Positions 1-9,700 of a stretch of 37,851 bases of DNA are shown piece by piece. The DNA comes from CAYTOF01 sp964439435. GTDB lineage: Bacteria; Bacillota; Clostridia; Oscillospirales; QAMX01. Numbering within the stretch: position 1 is the first letter of the stretch; each line of letters opens with the position of its first letter. The notes beneath the pieces were generated by a model, which made no database searches, was not told the DNA's origin, and saw only the letters and a list, made by a program, of their open reading frames with translations. Location: positions 1 to 37,851 of the forward strand of contig CAYTOF010000012.1 of the NCBI GenBank assembly GCA_964439435.1. The letters are read 5' to 3'. A program made the position numbers and the translations under genes.

Positions 1-1
1 C

Positions 2-1336
2 AGCGCAGAGGGAGACCATTGTTTCAGGTGTTGCCCTCCGCCCAAACCGTCTGCGCCTTTTTTGGTGGCCGACAAGCCCTGGGAGGCGATGTCGTTGGGT
101 TGGGGCACCATGCTCCTGGAAAACGGCAAGTACCGTCTGTGGTATGAGGCCTGGGGCAGGGATTACGGCGTAGAATACGGAGCTGACTTTGATGGGCGCC
201 TGTGCTATGCGGAGAGCCATGACGGGGTGCACTGGACAAAGCCAAATCTTGGCTTGATCTCCTACCGTGGAAGCAAGGACAACAACATCGTCATCGATGG
301 GGCGCTCATGAGGCAGATGGGCTTTCATGGTCACAGCATCTTCATAGACCCCACCGGCCCCAAGGAGGAAAGATACCGCTGTGTATTTTACGGCAAATTG
401 AAATCCGGTCCCGACAGGTCAATTGGTATTATCGCTTTTGCTTATTCGCAGGACGGTTTGCATTGGCATTGGGGTCTGGCTCCCAAACTACAAAACGTCC
501 GCCACACCCCCATAATACCCTATGGCAGTGACACGCAAAACGTGGTGTTTTGGGACGAATCCATAAGAAAATATGTGGGGTATTTTCGCGTTTGGGGAGC
601 AAATGAAGCAAGGTGCATCGCCCGCAGTGAGACTGTCAGCCTTTGGGACTGGCCCATCCCCCAAATGATCTTAAAGCCCGAAGGCCATGAGCCCACTTGG
701 TGCGACTACTACAACAACGCTGTCTCTGTATATGCGTCCGGCGGCGACCGCATATACCTCATGTTCATCTCCCTTTATGACCACAAGGAGGACACCTTGC
801 ATGTGCGCCTTGCCACCAGCCGTGACGGGGTGTTTTTTGACAGGCTCGACCGCACTCCCTTTATCTTGAACAACAGCCCCTATGACAAAGGCGGCATCTA
901 CACCACGCCCGGCATCCATCGCGCAGGCGACGGTTTGAGGCTCTGTTACCTCGCAGCCACTCGCAAACACGAGGAGCATGAGGCCAATGTTTCATATGAC
1001 GGCGGATTTGTTATGCTGGATATCAAAAAAGACAGGTTTCAGGGCCTGTACGCGCAGGGGAAATATGAATTTGCCCTTTCGGAGGATATAGGTGCAGCAC
1101 CCTCTCACATCACGCTCAACGCCGATATAAAAGGTTCAATTCGTGCAGGGCTCATTTTAGGCAATGCGTTTGCACCGGGTTATGCCCCGCAGGACTGTGT
1201 CGCACCGGAAGGTGACGGAACCGCTCTGGCTCTTTCGTGGAGGGGGCGGGAGAACTCTCCCCTGCCCGCACACGCCGTGTTAAAACTCTTTTTGGACAAT
1301 GCCACTCTCTATTCCGTCTCCGTGCACAGGATTTGA
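2..1336 (+). CDS. Beta-propeller glycoside-hydrolase-like protein (5' truncated)
   Basis: The reading frame is open from the left edge of the window to a TGA at 1334-1336, so the true start lies outside. A TTG at 62 is only the first possible internal start and has no convincing ribosome site; the residues just before it (PSAPFLVADKPWEAM) already look like family sequence. The visible 420-odd residues have the repeated blade pattern of five-bladed propeller enzymes of the GH32/GH43/GH130 type: GKYRLWYEAW, LCYAESHDGVHWTKPNLGL, RYRCVFYG, AFAYSQDGLHW and RLATSRDGVFFDR. Bacterial homologues with this CYAESxDGxxWxKPxLG motif are mostly uncharacterised. Substrate and exact family are not determinable here. 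No signal peptide can be judged because the N-terminus is missing. It is followed by a strong hairpin and is convergent with ftsH. Confidence 0.75.
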   Translation, partial: SAEGDHCFRCCPPPKPSAPFLVADKPWEAMSLGWGTMLLENGKYRLWYEAWGRDYGVEYGADFDGRLCYAESHDGVHWTKPNLGLISYRGSKDNNIVIDGALMRQMGFHGHSIFIDPTGPKEERYRCVFYGKLKSGPDRSIGIIAFAYSQDGLHWHWGLAPKLQNVRHTPIIPYGSDTQNVVFWDESIRKYVGYFRVWGANEARCIARSETVSLWDWPIPQMILKPEGHEPTWCDYYNNAVSVYASGGDRIYLMFISLYDHKEDTLHVRLATSRDGVFFDRLDRTPFILNNSPYDKGGIYTTPGIHRAGDGLRLCYLAATRKHEEHEANVSYDGGFVMLDIKKDRFQGLYAQGKYEFALSEDIGAAPSHITLNADIKGSIRAGLILGNAFAPGYAPQDCVAPEGDGTALALSWRGRENSPLPAHAVLKLFLDNATLYSVSVHRI

Positions 1337-1353
1337 ATTTTGCGCAGTACATT

Positions 1354-1398
1354 TTTAAAGAGCAGACTGCCTTTAAAAGGTTTAGTCTGCTCTTTAAA
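1354..1398. terminator. 15-bp perfect inverted repeat, likely shared terminator
   Basis: The arms are 1354-1368 (TTTAAAGAGCAGACT) and 1384-1398, perfectly complementary, with a 15-nt loop. On the plus strand the stem is followed by GGTTGTCTG and then seven Ts; on the minus strand the stem itself ends in TTTAAA. It sits between the convergent ends of the hydrolase-like gene and ftsH, so it probably serves both. The U-tract is offset from the stem, so efficiency is uncertain. Confidence 0.7.
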
Positions 1399-1439
1399 GG
1401 TTGTCTGTTTTTTTAAAGCAAGCTCTGCCGATAGGGCAT

Positions 1440-3332
1440 CTACACTGTAGCACCCTGTGCCTCCGGCGGAGAATCAAATCCCACATCCGTGACATCGGCC
1501 GCAGGTGTCCCTTCGTTTTTCTCAAAGAGCGCGTTGAATTCGTCCGCCTCCATTTTTTCATTGCCCAGGAGGTACTCCGCCACATCTCTTACCTTGTCCG
1601 CTTTGGATTCAAGTATGATCCTGGCGCGCTCAAAGGCGCCTTCTATGATGGCCTTGATTTCGCGGTCAATTTTACCCGCAATCTCCTCGGAGTAGTTTCG
1701 AACAGTGCCGAAATCCCTGCCGATGAAGACCTCGTCATGGGATGAGGTGAATGCCACAGGGCCTAGTTCGTCGCTCATGCCGTATTTCATGACCATTTTT
1801 CTCGCCGTGTCTGTGGCACGGCTTATATCGTTTGTGGCGCCTGTGGAAATGTCGCCAAGGAATAGCTTTTCCGCAACCCTTCCCCCGAGCAAGGAGACAA
1901 TGTCTTCCAGCATTTCACTTTTTGAGGCGAAGTACTTATCCTCTGAGGGGAGTGAGAGCGTGTATCCGCCGGCCATACCCCTGGGTATTATGGATATCTG
2001 ATGCACCGGTGGCTGTGTTGGCAAGAATCTGGTGACCACCGCATGTCCCGCCTCGTGATATGCGGTGAGCTTGCGCTCCCTGTCGGAGACAACTTTGCTG
2101 CGCTTTTCCGGACCGGCTATGACTTTGACGATGGTTTCGGAAAGCTCGTCCATTGTTATCTTCTTTTTGCCGTGGCGCGCCGTCAAAAGCGCCGCCTCGT
2201 TGAGCAGGTTTTCAAGGTCTGCCGGGCTGAAGCCCGCTGTGGAGCGCGCGATGACACCGAAATCGGTGCCCCTGTCGAACTGCTTGCCCCGTGCGTGGAT
2301 TTTCAATATTGCCTCCCGTGCCTTTATATCCGGTAAGCCGATATAGACCTGTCTGTCAAATCGACCGGGTCTGAGCAGTGCTGTGTCCAGTATATCCGGG
2401 CGGTTTGTCGCCGCTATGATGATGACACCTTCATTTGTGGCAAAACCGTCCATCTCGACCAGCAGTTGGTTGAGGGTCTGTTCGCGTTCGTCATGGCCTC
2501 CGCCAAGGCCCGCTCCCCGCTGACGCCCCACGGCGTCTATCTCGTCTATAAACACGATGGCGGGCTGGTTTTTCTTTGCTTGATCAAAGAGGTCGCGTAC
2601 ACGGGATGCGCCGACACCCACATACATCTCCACAAAATCGGAACCTGATATGGATAAAAACGGCACCCCTGCCTCCCCTGCCACTGCCTTTGCAAGATAT
2701 GTCTTTCCCGTACCGGGAGGGCCCACGAGCAAAACACCCTTTGGCACTCTGGCGCCGAGGTCTGTGTAGCGTTTGGGTTCTTTCAAGAAGTCCACAATCT
2801 CGGAGAGCTCTTCTTTTTCTTCGTCCGCTCCCGCCACATCGGCAAATGTGATTTTCTTTTTCAGCTCTGTTTGAACGCGTGTGCGGGCTTTGCCAAAGGT
2901 CATCGCCTTTCCGCCACCGCTGGCCTGCTTCATCATGAAGAACCAAAGCAGAATGACAATGCCAAAGAGCACGATATATGGAATGTAGCTCACCCAGAAC
3001 GGTGTTTCGGCGGGCGGGATATAGTTATAGCTGTCAACGCCGGGCTTGCCCTCCGCACGCTGTTCTTTCATGATTTCCGACACATCGTCGATAAATACAG
3101 ACAGATACGGAACCTCGTAGACAACGGTTTTATCCTCCTCCCGCAGTGTAAGGGTCAGTTTCTGGCCGCTGAGCACAAACTCTTTGACTTTTCCCTCGTA
3201 GAAATAATCGAGCACTCCGGAATATGTCACAATCTCCGACGGTTGTCCGTCATTGAGCAGCAATGTCAATGCCACGACCAGCAAGACAAGCATACCCAAA
3301 TACAGCAGTGCGCCACGAAAATTCTTCTTCAT
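1440..3332 (-). CDS. ftsH: ATP-dependent zinc metalloprotease FtsH
   Basis: Membrane-anchored AAA+ protease that degrades misfolded membrane proteins and some short-lived regulators. The 630-residue protein has the usual layout: a first membrane segment at about 8-26, an extracytoplasmic domain, a second membrane segment at about 113-134, then the AAA+ domain with Walker A GPPGTGKT (204-211), Walker B FIDEID (261-266 region) and the arginine-finger stretch RPGRFDR. The zinc protease motif HEAGH is at 426-430, and the third zinc ligand lies in the TGATNDISRAT stretch. Length and motifs are normal. The ATG is preceded by AAAGGTGAG. It is the last gene of the tilS-hpt-ftsH block, a classic Firmicutes order. 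The hpt-ftsH gap holds a nested inverted repeat that may affect its expression. Confidence 0.97.
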   Translation of the reverse strand: MKKNFRGALLYLGMLVLLVVALTLLLNDGQPSEIVTYSGVLDYFYEGKVKEFVLSGQKLTLTLREEDKTVVYEVPYLSVFIDDVSEIMKEQRAEGKPGVDSYNYIPPAETPFWVSYIPYIVLFGIVILLWFFMMKQASGGGKAMTFGKARTRVQTELKKKITFADVAGADEEKEELSEIVDFLKEPKRYTDLGARVPKGVLLVGPPGTGKTYLAKAVAGEAGVPFLSISGSDFVEMYVGVGASRVRDLFDQAKKNQPAIVFIDEIDAVGRQRGAGLGGGHDEREQTLNQLLVEMDGFATNEGVIIIAATNRPDILDTALLRPGRFDRQVYIGLPDIKAREAILKIHARGKQFDRGTDFGVIARSTAGFSPADLENLLNEAALLTARHGKKKITMDELSETIVKVIAGPEKRSKVVSDRERKLTAYHEAGHAVVTRFLPTQPPVHQISIIPRGMAGGYTLSLPSEDKYFASKSEMLEDIVSLLGGRVAEKLFLGDISTGATNDISRATDTARKMVMKYGMSDELGPVAFTSSHDEVFIGRDFGTVRNYSEEIAGKIDREIKAIIEGAFERARIILESKADKVRDVAEYLLGNEKMEADEFNALFEKNEGTPAADVTDVGFDSPPEAQGATV

Positions 3333-3347
3333 CTATTCTCACCTTTC

Positions 3348-3400
3348 AGCATGGCTTGGTTGATGGGCTTTTTGCGGCTCTATACCGCATTTGCCATGCT
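3348..3400 (-). other. Nested stem-loop between hpt and ftsH
   Basis: The outer arms AGCATGGC (3348-3355) and GCCATGCT (3393-3400) are perfectly complementary; inside them TGCGG (3373-3377) pairs with CCGCA (3385-3389). The structure begins at the hpt stop codon and ends just before the ftsH ribosome site. There is no U-tract, so it is not an obvious intrinsic terminator. It may be an mRNA processing or stability element; function is inferred. Confidence 0.45.
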
Positions 3401-3941
3401 ATTTTGTATATATTTCGGGCTTTAACACTCCGATAAAGGGCAGATTCCTGTATTTCTCAGCATAATCGAGCCCATATCCAACTACGAATTCGTCGGGCAA
3501 TGTGAACCCGGGATAATCGACTTCAACCTCAACAGTGCGTCTGTTGGGCTTGTCGAGCAAGGCGCACAGACGGATGGATCCGGCGTTTCGCGCCCGCAGC
3601 AACTCAAGGATATATGAAAGGGTGAGTCCGCTGTCCAGTATGTCCTCCACCACAATGATGTCTCTGCCTGTGATGTCATGGTCCAAGTCCTTTAAGATGC
3701 GCACAACCCCTGTGCTCTTTTGGCCTTTGCCATAGGAAGAGACACTCATAAAGTCGATTTCGCACTCAGATTTGATCTGGCGCATCAGGTCCGCCATAAA
3801 GACAACAGAGCCTTTCAACACGCTGACCAACAAGGGAAATTTGCCCTCATAATCTCTGCTTATCGCCGCTCCGAGCTCCGCAACTTTTTCTTTGAGTTCC
3901 TCTTCCGTTACAAGAATTTTTTCAATATCCCGCTCCATCAT
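3399..3941 (-). CDS. hpt: Hypoxanthine phosphoribosyltransferase
   Basis: Purine salvage enzyme that joins hypoxanthine or guanine to PRPP to give IMP or GMP in the cytoplasm. The PRPP-binding signature reads IIVVEDILDSGLTLSYIL, and the family's active-site loop region FMSVSSYGKGQKSTGVV is present. I chose the ATG at 3941-3939 because it overlaps the tilS stop codon in an ATGA arrangement (ATG 3941, TGA 3940-3938), typical of translational coupling; a longer in-frame start at 3989 would add a polar 16-residue extension inside tilS and is less likely. This gives 180 residues, the normal length. It lies between tilS and ftsH, as in Bacillus and many Clostridia. Confidence 0.96.
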   Translation of the reverse strand: MMERDIEKILVTEEELKEKVAELGAAISRDYEGKFPLLVSVLKGSVVFMADLMRQIKSECEIDFMSVSSYGKGQKSTGVVRILKDLDHDITGRDIIVVEDILDSGLTLSYILELLRARNAGSIRLCALLDKPNRRTVEVEVDYPGFTLPDEFVVGYGLDYAEKYRNLPFIGVLKPEIYTK

Positions 3942-5329
3942 TGTTGTCCCGCTTTCTGTTTGTTCTTTTTTATCTTTACTTGCAGACAATTGTCACAAAT
4001 ATCTCTTTTCTGGGGAAAGGCAGCATTTGGCCCAATGCCGTAAACCCACAAAACGCGGTCATCGTCTGCAATTATGGGTATCTGTGCCCGTGTCGATCGC
4101 TTTATTTTTAAATCTATAAACAACTTGGAAAGTGATTTTCTGCCGCTGCGCGCATTGCGTGCAAAGGTGTCTCCGGGTTTGATGGTTCTGATAATTGCAG
4201 TGCCATTAATTGTACCACAATTTAGAATGAAAGTATTGAATAAATTATAAACCTTTTCTTCTTTTTTCCAAGGTTTTGCGCTTATTGTATATCCACCCGG
4301 CAGGTGCATTTCCATATCTGCGTGAATTTCAAAGCTGTATGGTAAACCCATATCTTTTTTTATCGCATCTGTTCGTTCAAAGGACAGCATGCCATAGGAA
4401 CCTTTACAGATTGTGTGTCCTCCCACATCATATGAAAACACGGATTTGTCCAAAAGACTAAGGAGCTTCTCTGTTTTCTTGAGGTCCAACTCGACCCCTG
4501 CTTCCGATGCCATCAACCTGATGACCCGTGCAGCGGGCACATGTCCCGCTCTGCGGAGGTTTTCTGTCATTACACCGCCGTCTTTGCCTTTGGAGTTTTC
4601 CCAAAGCTCCCTTGCGCACATGTCCAGATACTCATCTTCTCTGCGCATGAGGGCACCGTTTTCCAGCACCGCCCTCGCAACCTCGGGGTTTATGCTCTTT
4701 AGCACCGGCAACACATGGTGCCTAATCTTATTTCTTGAGTATATATCCAATTCATTTGTAGAATCGACAACATAGCTCTCATCAAAAAGCTCGCATGCGA
4801 GCTCCAGTTCTTCCCTTGACAGGGCAAGCACAGGTCTGATCACATCGCCGTTTTGCGGCATAATGCCGGAAAGGCCTTTTATCCCGGCACCTCTGGAGGC
4901 ATTTTGCAGAAATGTTTCGAGGTTGTCCTCTGTGTTGTGCGCCGTTGCAATTTTGTTGCAGTCAAGGCGCGAGGCTTCACCGCGCAAAAGCTCATAGCGC
5001 ATCTCCCTTGCTGCCTCTTCTATGCCGAGTTTTTCGCTTTTTGCTCTTTTTCTCGCATCTCCCTCCAAAAGAGAGAAGCCAATGCCGTGCCTTTGGCAAA
5101 ATGCTTGGGAAAACACCGCATCTCGCAGCGCCTCTTCTCCGCGCAGCATGTGGTTGACATGGGCGGCACACAGCTCAAAACCAAGGGGCTTTGCAAGCTC
5201 TGAAAGCAAAAGCAACATCGCAACGGAGTCTGCTCCGCCTGAAAACGCACAAAGCACCCTGTCTTCCCTTTTTATAAGGGCATTGTCGGAAATCCACTGT
5301 TTTGTTTTTTTGATGAGCTTGTTTTTCAT
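3938..5329 (-). CDS. tilS: tRNA(Ile)-lysidine synthetase
   Basis: Modifies the wobble cytidine of the CAU-anticodon isoleucine tRNA to lysidine using ATP and lysine, which changes both its codon reading and its charging. The N-terminal PP-loop motif SGGADS is at residues 30-35, followed by a typical N-type ATPase domain (HVNHMLRGEEA, ATAHNTEDNLETFL). The C-terminal region includes the TilS C-domain (GRKSLSKLFIDLKI, VLWVYGIG). I place the start at the ATG 5329-5327, ten bases after the dnaB stop, giving 463 residues; an upstream in-frame ATG at 5398 lies inside dnaB and would add 23 residues unlike the family. The ribosome site is weak, which suggests coupling to dnaB translation. Its stop overlaps the hpt start by 4 nt. 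Confidence 0.95.
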   Translation of the reverse strand: MKNKLIKKTKQWISDNALIKREDRVLCAFSGGADSVAMLLLLSELAKPLGFELCAAHVNHMLRGEEALRDAVFSQAFCQRHGIGFSLLEGDARKRAKSEKLGIEEAAREMRYELLRGEASRLDCNKIATAHNTEDNLETFLQNASRGAGIKGLSGIMPQNGDVIRPVLALSREELELACELFDESYVVDSTNELDIYSRNKIRHHVLPVLKSINPEVARAVLENGALMRREDEYLDMCARELWENSKGKDGGVMTENLRRAGHVPAARVIRLMASEAGVELDLKKTEKLLSLLDKSVFSYDVGGHTICKGSYGMLSFERTDAIKKDMGLPYSFEIHADMEMHLPGGYTISAKPWKKEEKVYNLFNTFILNCGTINGTAIIRTIKPGDTFARNARSGRKSLSKLFIDLKIKRSTRAQIPIIADDDRVLWVYGIGPNAAFPQKRDICDNCLQVKIKKNKQKAGQQ

Positions 5330-5339
5330 ATCGGTTATC

Positions 5340-6677
5340 TTAGGAACCTTGCGGCGTGTGTGTGTGGTCTTGGGAGGTAAATCTTGTAAACTGACCAAGC
5401 CAATGGAATTTGACCGTGCCTGTCTGACCGTTTCTGTTTTTGGCTATTATACAGTCAATTTCGCTCTTTGAAACGGCTTCGGGGTCTTCGTCTTTATATA
5501 AAAAGAGCACGATGTCCGCATCCTGTTCTATTGCGCCCGAATCGCGCAAATCCGAGAGCCGTGGTTTTGCATCTTCTCCCTTTCGGGTGGTCGGGGCGCG
5601 GCTGAGCTGCGAGCAGCACAACACGGGCACATCCAACTCCTTTGCCATGATCTTGAGCGCTCTTGAAATCTCCGAGACCTCCTGAACTCTGTTGCCGTCT
5701 CGGCGGTTGCTGCTGATAAGCTGCAGATAGTCTATCACCACAAGCCCGACATCGGACAGGCGCCTTGCGCGGGATTTTATTTCGGGCACCGTTATCGTCG
5801 CCGTGTCATCGATGTATATGTTTAATTTCGAGAGCAGCGCCATGGCTTTTGCCAGCCTGTGCCACTCATCGTCGTCCATCTCCACCGTGCGGATTTTACG
5901 CAAATCCACCATGGATTCGCTGGAGAGCATGCGTTGGACAAGTTGCACCCTGCTCATCTCCAAATTGAATATGGCTATGCTCTTTTCCGTGTGAGCTGAT
6001 GCATGTCTTGCAATATTCAAGGCCACAGATGTTTTCCCCACACCAGGTCTGGCGGCCAGCAGCACAAGGTCTGAGTTGTTCAGGCCTGTTATGTAATAGT
6101 CCAAGTCAGAAAAACCCGTGGGGACACCGGGCAGCTTGCCTTTGTTTTTGACAAGCTCATTTAAATGGGTATTGCTCTCGTCAAGGGCATCTTTGATATG
6201 CACAAGGCCTTTGCCGGATCTGTCTCCCCGCAACTCATAGAGTTGCTGCTCCAAGGTGGCTATCAGATCGAGCACCTCGCCTTTTTCCGTAAAGGCCTTT
6301 TCGGTGGTGTCCGATGTCACATCTATCAGTCTGCGCAGCTTTGCCTTTCCTTTTACAATCTCGGCATAGGCGCTCATATTGGCGGAGGTCGGCGTTGTCT
6401 CCATGAGCTTGTAGAGATAATTTCTGCCGCCTGCCTCGTCGTATATCCCACTCTGTTTCAGGTTTTCAAGCAAGACTACAGGGTCTATCGTCCCACCCTC
6501 TGCGACCATATCGTAGAGGGTTTGAAAGATTGTTTTATTCTCGGGCACATAGAAATCATCGGGTGAGATAAGGTTCACCGCCGAGTGCATGCAACCCGGG
6601 TCTATAAGAATGCTGCCAAGAACTGCCTGTTCAGCTTCAGCGCTGTAGGGCTGCCTGCGCATGATGAGCTCTTCCAC
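5340..6677 (-). CDS. dnaB: Replicative DNA helicase DnaB
   Basis: Hexameric 5'-3' helicase that unwinds DNA at the replication fork. The N-terminal primase-interaction domain begins with the signature SAEAEQAVLGSIL (about 12-24). The RecA-like C-terminal domain has Walker A ARPGVGKT (209-216), Walker B LVVIDYLQLI and the motif LSDLRDSGAIEQDAD. Length 445 is normal. A GTG at 6677-6675 is preceded by AGGAGG with a 6-nt spacer, which strongly favours it over the internal ATG five codons later. It has its own promoter in the gap after dnaE and leads the dnaB-tilS-hpt-ftsH run. In many Firmicutes dnaB follows rplI; here it follows dnaE. Confidence 0.97.
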   Translation of the reverse strand: MEELIMRRQPYSAEAEQAVLGSILIDPGCMHSAVNLISPDDFYVPENKTIFQTLYDMVAEGGTIDPVVLLENLKQSGIYDEAGGRNYLYKLMETTPTSANMSAYAEIVKGKAKLRRLIDVTSDTTEKAFTEKGEVLDLIATLEQQLYELRGDRSGKGLVHIKDALDESNTHLNELVKNKGKLPGVPTGFSDLDYYITGLNNSDLVLLAARPGVGKTSVALNIARHASAHTEKSIAIFNLEMSRVQLVQRMLSSESMVDLRKIRTVEMDDDEWHRLAKAMALLSKLNIYIDDTATITVPEIKSRARRLSDVGLVVIDYLQLISSNRRDGNRVQEVSEISRALKIMAKELDVPVLCCSQLSRAPTTRKGEDAKPRLSDLRDSGAIEQDADIVLFLYKDEDPEAVSKSEIDCIIAKNRNGQTGTVKFHWLGQFTRFTSQDHTHTPQGS

Positions 6678-6740
6678 CTTCTCCCTCCTTTAAACAAATG
6701 ATCTCGATGTGCTCTTTAGTTTGTTTTAAGCGTATTACAT

Positions 6741-6769
6741 ATTATAGTATAACTGCCTTCTGTGGTCAA
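6741..6769 (-). promoter_or_regulatory. Sigma-A type promoter for dnaB
   Basis: On the minus strand the -35 box is TTGACC (6769-6764), the spacer is 17 nt and the -10 box is TATAAT (6746-6741). It lies in the 100-nt gap between dnaE and dnaB, about 57 nt from the predicted transcript start to the dnaB GTG. No terminator is seen between the genes, so dnaB may be read from this promoter and by readthrough from dnaE. Confidence 0.7.
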
Positions 6770-6777
6770 TTGAAATT

Positions 6778-9700
6778 TCATTTTATCACAATGTTTTCTC
6801 GGCCAAGCAGCCGTTTCAGCTCATCATAGAGCCTTTCATCCGCATTTACGCACATGCCCTTTGAGGAGGCAAGTCTTTTTCCGCTCTTTGGATAATACAG
6901 GACCACAGGGCGATCTCCGGGGAACATGGTGCACAGTCCACAAAGCCGACCACGCAGTTCTTCGCTCTCATCATATACCCTTAGATACACTTTTTTCTCC
7001 GTGGCCGCAGGGGTGCGCTCTGCAGCTTGCCTCTCCGTCGGCACTTTCAGCGAGGGAGACTTTCCGATATATCTGTCGTTTTCTATGCCCACGCCGCCAT
7101 CTGTCCGAGCAAGGCGCAGATCCTCGCAGATGAGCTTGGGTTTGTCCCCTTCGCGCACGCTTATCCTGCCCATCGCAACGACGGCGTTGTCGTTTTTGAG
7201 ATATCCGCCCACGGCCACCAGGGTCTTGGGAAAGACAATCAGCTCCATAAAACCCGTCAAATCCTCCAGGGTCACAAAGGCCATCATATCGCCTCTTTTT
7301 GTTGTTTTTTGCTTGATCGAGGTGATGATGCCCCCGACTCTTGCGTGCTTGCCGTCCAGGCTTGTATCTGTGAATTCTTCGTATCCGCCTTCTTCTATTT
7401 CTTCATTTTCCGTCCCCACCAGCTCCCCTATAGCTGTGGTTCCTGCCGTTTCGAAGGCTTCTCTGTACTCGTCGATGGGATGTCCGGAGAGATAGATGCC
7501 CGTGCACTCCTTTTCCATGAGCAGCAGCTCACGGCGGGAAAACTCCTCTATGCTCGGAGGCGCCATGTATTCGGGCTCTCCCTCTTCTTCATCAAAAAGC
7601 CCTATCTGGCCGCTTATGGTTTCGTTGCGCGTCTTTGTCGCCATGTCGCAGAGGGGCTCATACATGTGGAGCATCTGTGCGCGGTACAGCCCGAAGCCGT
7701 CACAGGCGCCGCTGCGAATCAGGGCTTCCACCGCACGCCTATTGAAGTCATGGGCGCTCATGCGCACGCAAAAATCGGCAAAGCTCAGAAAGCTGCCCCC
7801 GGCCTCCCTTTCGGCCACCAAGTCGGCAATCAACTTGCCTCCGACATTTTTAATTGCGGCAAGCCCGAAACGGATGGTCAGGGCGTCCACGGTGAAATCA
7901 TCTCCCGAGATATTCACATCGGGGGGCAGGACGGATATCCCGAGGCTCTTGCACTCCGCTATGTATTCGGCAACTTTCACCGTGTCTCCCAAAACGGAGC
8001 TCAACAGTGCCGCCATGTACTCTCCGGGATACCTGCATTTCAGATATGCCGTCTGATAACAGATTATCGCATATGCCGCCGCATGGGCTTTGGGAAAGGC
8101 ATAGCCTCCAAAATCCAAAATCTCTTCAAACAGCTGCTTGGCAATATCTTGGCTTATGCCCTTGGCCGCACAGCCCGGTATGTTTTCACTCGGGTTGCCG
8201 TAGATGAAGTTGTTGCGCTCCTTTTCGAGGATGGAGGCATTTTTTTTGCTTATCGCACTGCGCACGATATCCGCTCTGCCCATGGAATACCCCGCCAGTT
8301 GTCTGAATATCTCCATGACCTGCTCCTGGTATATGGGACAGCCGTAGGTTCGGCTGAGGATGTCCCTCAAAAGGGGGTGCCTGTAACTCACATGGGAGGG
8401 GTTGTGCTTGCAATCTATGAATTTTGGTATCTGGTCCATAGGCCCCGGCCTGAAAAGCGCAATCACCGCTATGATTTCCTCGATGGAATGGGGTTTTAGA
8501 CCCATGACCACGCTTCTCATGCCCGCGCTCTCGAGCTGGAAAACCCCGCTCGTGCGGCCCTCTCCCAGCATCTCAAAGGTCTTTTCATCGTCGTCGGGTA
8601 TTTTTTCGAGGTCAAAATCCGGTTCTTTTTTCAAAATCAACTTGACTGTGTCGTCGATTATCGTGATGTTGCGCAAACCCAGCAGGTCCATCTTCACCAA
8701 GCCGAGATCCGTCAGGGTGTTCATGGAAAACTGCGTGACTATCACATCGTCGTTTTTGGCCAGAGGCACATACTCGCAGACGGGCCCCGGGGTCAGCACC
8801 ACGCCCGCAGCGTGGGTGGAGGCGTTTCGCGGCATGCCCTCAAGGCCCTTTGCCACATCTATGAGCCGCCTCACGCTCTCGTCGCTTTCATAATAGGTCC
8901 GCAAGTCCGCTGAGCGCTCAAAGGCCTTTTCAATGGTCATCTTGGGCTCCCCGGGAACGAGCTTGGCGATCATATCCACCTGGGGAATCGGCATGCCAAA
9001 GACCCTGCCGGCATCCCTGATGGCGGCCTTTGCTGCCATGGTGCCAAGGGTGATAATCTGGGCGATGTTTTCGGCACCGTATTTTTCGTTGAGATAGGCG
9101 ATAACCTCATCCCTGCGGCGAGGGCAAAAGTCCGTGTCAAAGTCGGGCATTGAGATGCGCTCCGGGTTTAAAAACCTCTCAAAAATGAGCTCAAAGCGCA
9201 TCGGGCAGATATTTGTTATCCCTAGGCAGTATGCGGCGATGCTTCCCGCACCCGAACCCCTGCCCGGGCCCACGGGTATACCCCGGTTTTTGGCGTAGTT
9301 GATGTAGTCGGCGACGACGAGATAGTAGTCGGCATACCCCATCCCTGTCACGACGGAGAGCTCGTAGTCGAGCCTTTTTCGGTAGTCCTGCGGTGCATTT
9401 TCACCGTATCGCCTCACAAAACCCTCATCGCAGAGCTTTTTGAGATATGCATTTGAGTCTGTCCAGCCCTGTGGCAGGGGAAATTTGCGCTGGATATAGC
9501 CCGTGAAGGCAAATTCTATCTCACAGGCATCCGCAATTTTGACGGTGTTTTCCAGCGCCTGCGGCACCTCTTTGAACAGCTTTTGCATCTCATCATGGGA
9601 TTTTATGTAAAACTCGTCGGTTTCAAAGCGCATCCTGTCCTCATCCTCATAGAGCTTGTTGGTTTGGATGCAAAGCATTATATCCTGTATTTCCGCATCT

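Noticed and set aside
7027..8499. 490-codon open frame on the plus strand inside dnaE
   Set aside because: It lies antisense to a complete dnaE with intact motifs, has no ribosome site and no family-like sequence; long antisense frames arise from codon bias.
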